Assembly (NCBI RefSeq): GCF_014643835.1
Contig: NZ_BMKD01000003.1
Location: forward strand, 124,001 to 188,000
Length of the DNA: 64,000 nucleotides
Reading direction: 5' to 3'
DNA from: Mucilaginibacter rubeus
GTDB lineage: Bacteria > Bacteroidota > Bacteroidia > Sphingobacteriales > Sphingobacteriaceae
This document shows, one piece after another, positions 60,141 through 64,000 of this stretch. The notes beneath the pieces were generated by a model, which saw only the letters and a program-made list of their open reading frames with translations, did no database searches and was not told the DNA's origin. Positions within the stretch are counted from its first letter, which is position 1; the number at the start of each line of letters is the position of its first letter. The translations under genes were made by a program, and so were the position numbers.

Positions 60141-62042
60141 ATGAAGAAAATATTATTGTTATGTGCTTTCCTGTTCGCGGGCCTGGGGCTAAGGGCGCAA
60201 ACGCTGCCATGGTCACAGCGGATGGCTAACACGGCTATATATATCTGGGCAGATTCGTTAACGGGCGCCAACTGGTCGTATGACCAGGGGATTGTTTTGC
60301 AGGGGCTGCAAAGCGTTTGGCAGCAATCGGCCCGGAGTGAATATTTTACTTATATCCAAAAAGCGATGGACAGGTATGTGGGGGCAGATGGATCCATCCG
60401 TACTTACAAGGCTAAAGATTATACGCTGGATAATATCTTATCCGGCCGGAGCCTGTTGTTTTTGCAACAAGTATTAGGTACTGAAAAATACTACAAAGCT
60501 GCTTCGTTACTTCGCAAACAGTTGGACGAACAACCAAAAACACCCGAAGGTGGTTTCTGGCATAAAAAAAGATACGCTAACCAAATGTGGCTCGATGGCT
60601 TATACATGGCCGAGCCTTTTTATGCCGAATATGCTTCCGTTTACCATGAGGATGCGGACTTTGATCAGGTAGCCGATCAGTTTATCTGGATGGAGCTGCA
60701 TGCGCGCGATGCTAAAACAGGTTTGTTGTATCATGCCTGGGATCAGAGCAAAAAAGAACGCTGGGCTAACCCGCAAACCGGTCTTTCGGCCAGTTTATGG
60801 GCCCGTGCCGATGGCTGGTACGCGATGGCATTGGTTGATGTGCTGTCGTATTTTCCGGCCAATCATCCTAAACGAGCGGCACTCGTTGCCATTTTAAAGC
60901 GCCTTGCGGTGGCTATACAAGCTTGCCAGGACCAGGGCACAGGTTTGTGGTACCAGGTGCTCGACAAGGGTAATAAAAAAGGTAATTACCTGGAAGCATC
61001 GGCTTCGTGCATGTTTGTGTATGCGTTGGCTAAAGGTGCAAGGGAAGGCTATCTGCCTCAAAAATATTTGCCTGCTGCCCGAAAAGCTTATGATGGTATC
61101 ATCAAAAACTTTATTGAAACCGATGCCGATGGACAGGTAAACCTGAAAGGCACGGCAGGTGCTGTAGGCGTAGGTGGCGAACCATATCGCGATGGCAGTT
61201 ACGAATACTATACCGGAGTAAAGACTGTCACCAACGAAACCAAAGGTGTTGGTTCATTTATGCTGGCCAGTGTAGAGATGGAACGTTTAGCCAATCTGAA
61301 TGCCGGTAAAGGCAAAACCGTACTTTTAGATAGTTATTTTAATAACGAATACCATAAGGATATTACCGGTAAAAGCATCCCGTTCCACTACAAGTGGGAG
61401 GAACAGGATAATAACGGATTTTCGCTTTTTGGACGGATCTTTAATAATTACGGATTACATACCAAAACTTTAAGTGAGGCGCCGGATGATATAAATTTGA
61501 AGAAAGCTTCGGTTTATATTATTGTTGATCCTGATATACCAAAGGAAAACCCTGATGCTAAATATATTGAAGAACCACATATTAAAGCCATCAGTAACTG
61601 GGTTAAAAATGGCGGGATACTGGTTGTTTTAAATAACGATACCGGTAATGCCGAATTTGTACATCTGAACAAGCTAATGGCGAAATTTGGTATCAGCTTT
61701 AATCAAAATAGTGTTAACCGTGTAGTTGGTCGTAACTTTGAGCAAGGGGCAATAAATATTCCTGCGGATAACAGCATCTTTAAAACAGCCCGTAAAGTTT
61801 ACATTAAGGAGCTAAGTACTTTGCAATTAACCAGTCCCGCCGTTTCGCAGTTAATCAATGGTAAAGATGTAATTGTAGCTACCGCCAAATATGGTAAAGG
61901 CACTGTGTTTGCCGTTGGCGACCCCTGGTTTTATAACGAATATACAGATGGCCGAAAGCTGCCACCCGACTATGACAACTTTAAAGCAGCTAACGATTTG
62001 GTAGGCTGGCTGGTGAAGCAGATTCCTCAAACAAAAAAATAG
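60141..62042 (+). CDS. GH105 unsaturated rhamnogalacturonyl hydrolase fused to a C-terminal domain
   Basis: This 633-residue exported protein starts at the MKK codon at 60141; an ATG at 60129 adds four residues. A signal peptide (ILLLCAFLFAGLGLRA, then QTLP) precedes a GH105 (alpha/alpha)6 barrel of about 370 residues. The catalytic Asp is in WLDGLYMAEPFYAEY, and WARADGWYAMAL is also conserved. It should cleave unsaturated uronosyl ends left by pectate or rhamnogalacturonan lyases. From about residue 393 a second domain (LDSYFNNEYHKD to WLVKQIP) is homologous to the whole protein at 16318-17097. That domain is not part of standard GH105 enzymes such as YteR (about 370 residues). Confidence 0.92.
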   Translation: MKKILLLCAFLFAGLGLRAQTLPWSQRMANTAIYIWADSLTGANWSYDQGIVLQGLQSVWQQSARSEYFTYIQKAMDRYVGADGSIRTYKAKDYTLDNILSGRSLLFLQQVLGTEKYYKAASLLRKQLDEQPKTPEGGFWHKKRYANQMWLDGLYMAEPFYAEYASVYHEDADFDQVADQFIWMELHARDAKTGLLYHAWDQSKKERWANPQTGLSASLWARADGWYAMALVDVLSYFPANHPKRAALVAILKRLAVAIQACQDQGTGLWYQVLDKGNKKGNYLEASASCMFVYALAKGAREGYLPQKYLPAARKAYDGIIKNFIETDADGQVNLKGTAGAVGVGGEPYRDGSYEYYTGVKTVTNETKGVGSFMLASVEMERLANLNAGKGKTVLLDSYFNNEYHKDITGKSIPFHYKWEEQDNNGFSLFGRIFNNYGLHTKTLSEAPDDINLKKASVYIIVDPDIPKENPDAKYIEEPHIKAISNWVKNGGILVVLNNDTGNAEFVHLNKLMAKFGISFNQNSVNRVVGRNFEQGAINIPADNSIFKTARKVYIKELSTLQLTSPAVSQLINGKDVIVATAKYGKGTVFAVGDPWFYNEYTDGRKLPPDYDNFKAANDLVGWLVKQIPQTKK

Positions 62043-62066
62043 TAACTTATTACAATTCAAAAGAAC

Positions 62067-63560
62067 ATGATATTATCAAGATATAACCTCAACAAAACAA
62101 CTGTACCGGCGGCAGAATTACCTCCTGCCAATGTATTCGATCTGCCTGAAAAGGTACTGCAATTTGGTACCGGCGTACTGTTGCGTGGCCTGCCCGATTA
62201 CTTTATCGACAAGGCTAACCGTGCCGGCATTTTCAATGGCAGGGTGGCAGTTGTTAAATCAACCGATAAAGGCTCAACTACCGATTTTGATATGCAGGAT
62301 GGTTTGTACACCATTTATTCAAAGGGGATTGAAAACGGCGAAGAAGTTAATGAGCAGGTGATCTGTTCGGCGATCAGCCGAGTGCTTTCAGCCTCAGGCG
62401 AGTGGGAAGAGATCCTGGAGATAGCGCGCAGCAAAGATTTACAAATAGTGATCTCCAATACAACCGAGGTTGGCATCCAATTGGTGAAGGAAGATGTACG
62501 TAAACATCCGCCAGCATCATTCCCCGGCAAATTGCTGGCTATTTTATATGAACGATACAGGGCATTTAACGGAAGGCCCGATACCGGTTTGGTGATCATC
62601 CCAACCGAGCTGATCATTGACAACGGTAAAAAGCTGGAAGCCATAGTATTGGAACTCGCCCACCTGAATAAACTGGAGCCCGCCTTTATGGACTGGCTGG
62701 AGAGCAGCAATAGTTTCTGCAACTCGCTGGTGGATAGGATTGTGCCCGGCAGGCCGGATCAGCAATTAAGTGACGCCATGGAAACCGAGCGCGGTTATAC
62801 CGATAACCTCAGCATCATGTCCGAAACCTATAGTCTTTGGGCTATCCAGGGCGATGAGAAAATAGCCGAAGTGCTATCTTTTGCCCAGGCTGATAAGGGT
62901 GTTGTAATCACGCCTGATATTGAACTCTTCAGGGAGTTGAAACTCCGGCTGCTCAATGGAACGCATACCTTGAGTTGTGCCGTAGCCTATCTATCCGGCT
63001 TCAAAACAGTGAAGGAAGCCATGGATGATGCGCATTTTACCAAATTCATCACTCAACTGATGTTTACGGAGATCATGCCATCTATCCCATACCAGATTGA
63101 TGAAGACGTAGCCCGTGATTTTGGTAACAAGGTGCTCGACAGGTTCCGCAACCCCAACATCAGGCACGAGTGGCTGAGCATTTCGGTGCAGTACGCTACT
63201 AAAATTAAAATGCGGGTTATTCCGTTATTATTGAACTATTACAAACAAAACAATAAGGCACCTCAAATGATGGCTCTTGGTTTCGCAGCTTTTATCCGCT
63301 TTATGCAGATTACCGAGACGGCGGATGGCAAATATACCGGAACGGCCCATTCGGATAATTACGCGGTAACCGACGACCAGGCACCTAATTTAAGCAAAGC
63401 ATGGAACGGCGTTGATGCAGAAACAGCGATTGCAGCTATCCTTAAAAATAAAAGCCTTTGGGATACCGATCTGACAACGTTACCCGGCTTTACAGAAGCA
63501 GTGACAGCACAGTTTAAACTTATTAACGAACAGGGAAAGCTGGAAATAAGCGCTATTTAA
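62067..63560 (+). CDS. uxaB: tagaturonate reductase UxaB
   Basis: This is a 497-residue NAD-dependent enzyme of the mannitol dehydrogenase family. It reduces D-tagaturonate to D-altronate in galacturonate catabolism. Family stretches are VLQFGTGVLLRGLPDYFID near the N-terminus, VKSTDKGSTTDFDMQDGLYT, and the catalytic region NGTHTLSCAVAYLSG. It lies 25 bases after the GH105 gene and 13 bases before uxaA, which fits a single catabolic operon. Cytoplasmic. Confidence 0.94.
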   Translation: MILSRYNLNKTTVPAAELPPANVFDLPEKVLQFGTGVLLRGLPDYFIDKANRAGIFNGRVAVVKSTDKGSTTDFDMQDGLYTIYSKGIENGEEVNEQVICSAISRVLSASGEWEEILEIARSKDLQIVISNTTEVGIQLVKEDVRKHPPASFPGKLLAILYERYRAFNGRPDTGLVIIPTELIIDNGKKLEAIVLELAHLNKLEPAFMDWLESSNSFCNSLVDRIVPGRPDQQLSDAMETERGYTDNLSIMSETYSLWAIQGDEKIAEVLSFAQADKGVVITPDIELFRELKLRLLNGTHTLSCAVAYLSGFKTVKEAMDDAHFTKFITQLMFTEIMPSIPYQIDEDVARDFGNKVLDRFRNPNIRHEWLSISVQYATKIKMRVIPLLLNYYKQNNKAPQMMALGFAAFIRFMQITETADGKYTGTAHSDNYAVTDDQAPNLSKAWNGVDAETAIAAILKNKSLWDTDLTTLPGFTEAVTAQFKLINEQGKLEISAI

Positions 63561-63562
63561 AT

Positions 63563-63569
63563 AGGAGGA
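63563..63569 (+). promoter_or_regulatory. strong Shine-Dalgarno site of uxaA
   Basis: AGGAGGA lies three bases before the ATG at 63573. Purine-rich sites this strong are rare in this window, where most starts have none, so uxaA may be set for higher translation. The spacing is shorter than usual. Confidence 0.7.
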
Positions 63570-63572
63570 CAG

Positions 63573-64000
63573 ATGAAACAGAATATATTAAAAGTGCACC
63601 CTGCCGATAATGTGCTTGTAGCACTAACCGATTTGCAGGCTAACGAGCAGGTTACTTACAAAGGTGAAACTTATACAGTAAAAGAGTTGATCCCGGCAAA
63701 GCATAAATTCGCTGTTGTCGAAATTCCCGAAGGTGGCGAAATCATCATGTATGGCGTACTGGTGGGCAAAGCTCAAAGCCTGATCCCGGTAGGCGGGTTG
63801 CTTAGTACTGCCAATGTAAAACATGCTGCAAATAGCTTTTTAACAGGCCAGAGCCATACTGATTGGCACAGGCCTGATATCAGTAAATGGGAAGGCAAAA
63901 CATTCAACGGCTATCACCGCGGAGACGGCAGCGTAGGTACTGCGAACTATTGGTTGGTAATACCGATGGTTTTTTGCGAAAACCGAAATATTGAAGTATT
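63573..64000 (+). CDS. uxaA: altronate dehydratase UxaA, N-terminal part (cut by window end)
   Basis: About 142 residues are visible before the window ends. UxaA dehydrates D-altronate to 2-keto-3-deoxygluconate. The N-terminal SAF-like domain is present (VHPADNVLVALTDLQANEQ, IPAKHKFAVVEI), followed by HRGDGSVGTANYWLVIPMVF, which opens the catalytic domain. It completes the UxaB-UxaA pair. Nothing suggests a frameshift up to the cut. Confidence 0.93.
   Translation, partial: MKQNILKVHPADNVLVALTDLQANEQVTYKGETYTVKELIPAKHKFAVVEIPEGGEIIMYGVLVGKAQSLIPVGGLLSTANVKHAANSFLTGQSHTDWHRPDISKWEGKTFNGYHRGDGSVGTANYWLVIPMVFCENRNIEV

Overview
The window looks like a Bacteroidota chromosome, most likely Sphingobacteriaceae (Mucilaginibacter/Pedobacter-like). 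The grounds are a carbohydrate-active enzyme load typical of the group, a Bacteroidota-type (subtype iii) type VI secretion system (T6SS), TPR-membrane-HTH regulators, weak Shine-Dalgarno use, and many small palindromic intergenic repeats. This placement is inference from gene content; no marker gene was compared. I see no rRNA, tRNA, CRISPR array or transposase.

Layout. (1) 0.2-11.6 kb: exported glycoside hydrolases on the plus strand (GH78 alpha-L-rhamnosidase, a NagX-like membrane acyltransferase, GH20 hexosaminidase, GH3, GH92 alpha-mannosidase), with no SusC/SusD pair in view. (2) 11.6-17.1 kb: an NAD-dependent epimerase-like protein, a lipocalin, then the first part of a pectin/uronate locus: YhcH-family protein, KduI, an SDR dehydrogenase, and a small exported protein whose only domain recurs fused to a GH105 at 61.3-62.0 kb. 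(3) 17.2-23.3 kb: T6SS block A (TssG divergent from TssN-TssK), followed by a three-gene operon of a helical-repeat protein and two ankyrin proteins. (4) 23.4-37.4 kb: mostly housekeeping genes (DUF4870 protein, TPR-HTH regulator, MnmE, nucleoid-associated protein, TIGR02757 protein, cystathionine gamma-synthase-type enzyme, prolyl-tRNA synthetase, a Gly/Tyr-rich lipoprotein, a FadL-like outer membrane protein, a DUF885 protein). (5) 37.5-57.3 kb: T6SS block B (TssF-TssE divergent from TssQ-O-P-R-H, then TssB, TssC, a flavodoxin-fold reductase, two Hcp/TssD, a lysozyme-like candidate effector with a lipoprotein partner, VgrG, a candidate adaptor, a DUF4280 PAAR-like protein with a glycine-zipper tail, and a DUF1910/DUF1911 immunity-like protein). 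(6) 57.5-64 kb: the second part of the pectin locus (GH28 polygalacturonase, CE8 pectin methylesterase, GH105 unsaturated rhamnogalacturonyl hydrolase, UxaB, and UxaA cut by the window end).

Together, all structural genes known for T6SS subtype iii are present (TssB-I, K, N-R plus a PAAR-like tip), so the apparatus is probably complete. It carries at least two cargo/immunity-like gene pairs. The pectin enzymes would demethylate and cleave polygalacturonan, remove unsaturated sugars, and feed KduI and the UxaB/UxaA route. The pectin genes flank the T6SS, and the related domain at both borders suggests that the 17-57 kb segment was inserted into, or grew within, a once-contiguous pectin locus.

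The most novel material is the lysozyme-like/lipoprotein pair, the PAAR-like glycine-zipper protein paired with a PoNi-type immunity protein although no nuclease domain is visible, the shared GH105-associated domain, and two in-frame intergenic-type repeats inside MnmE and the TIGR02757 protein.
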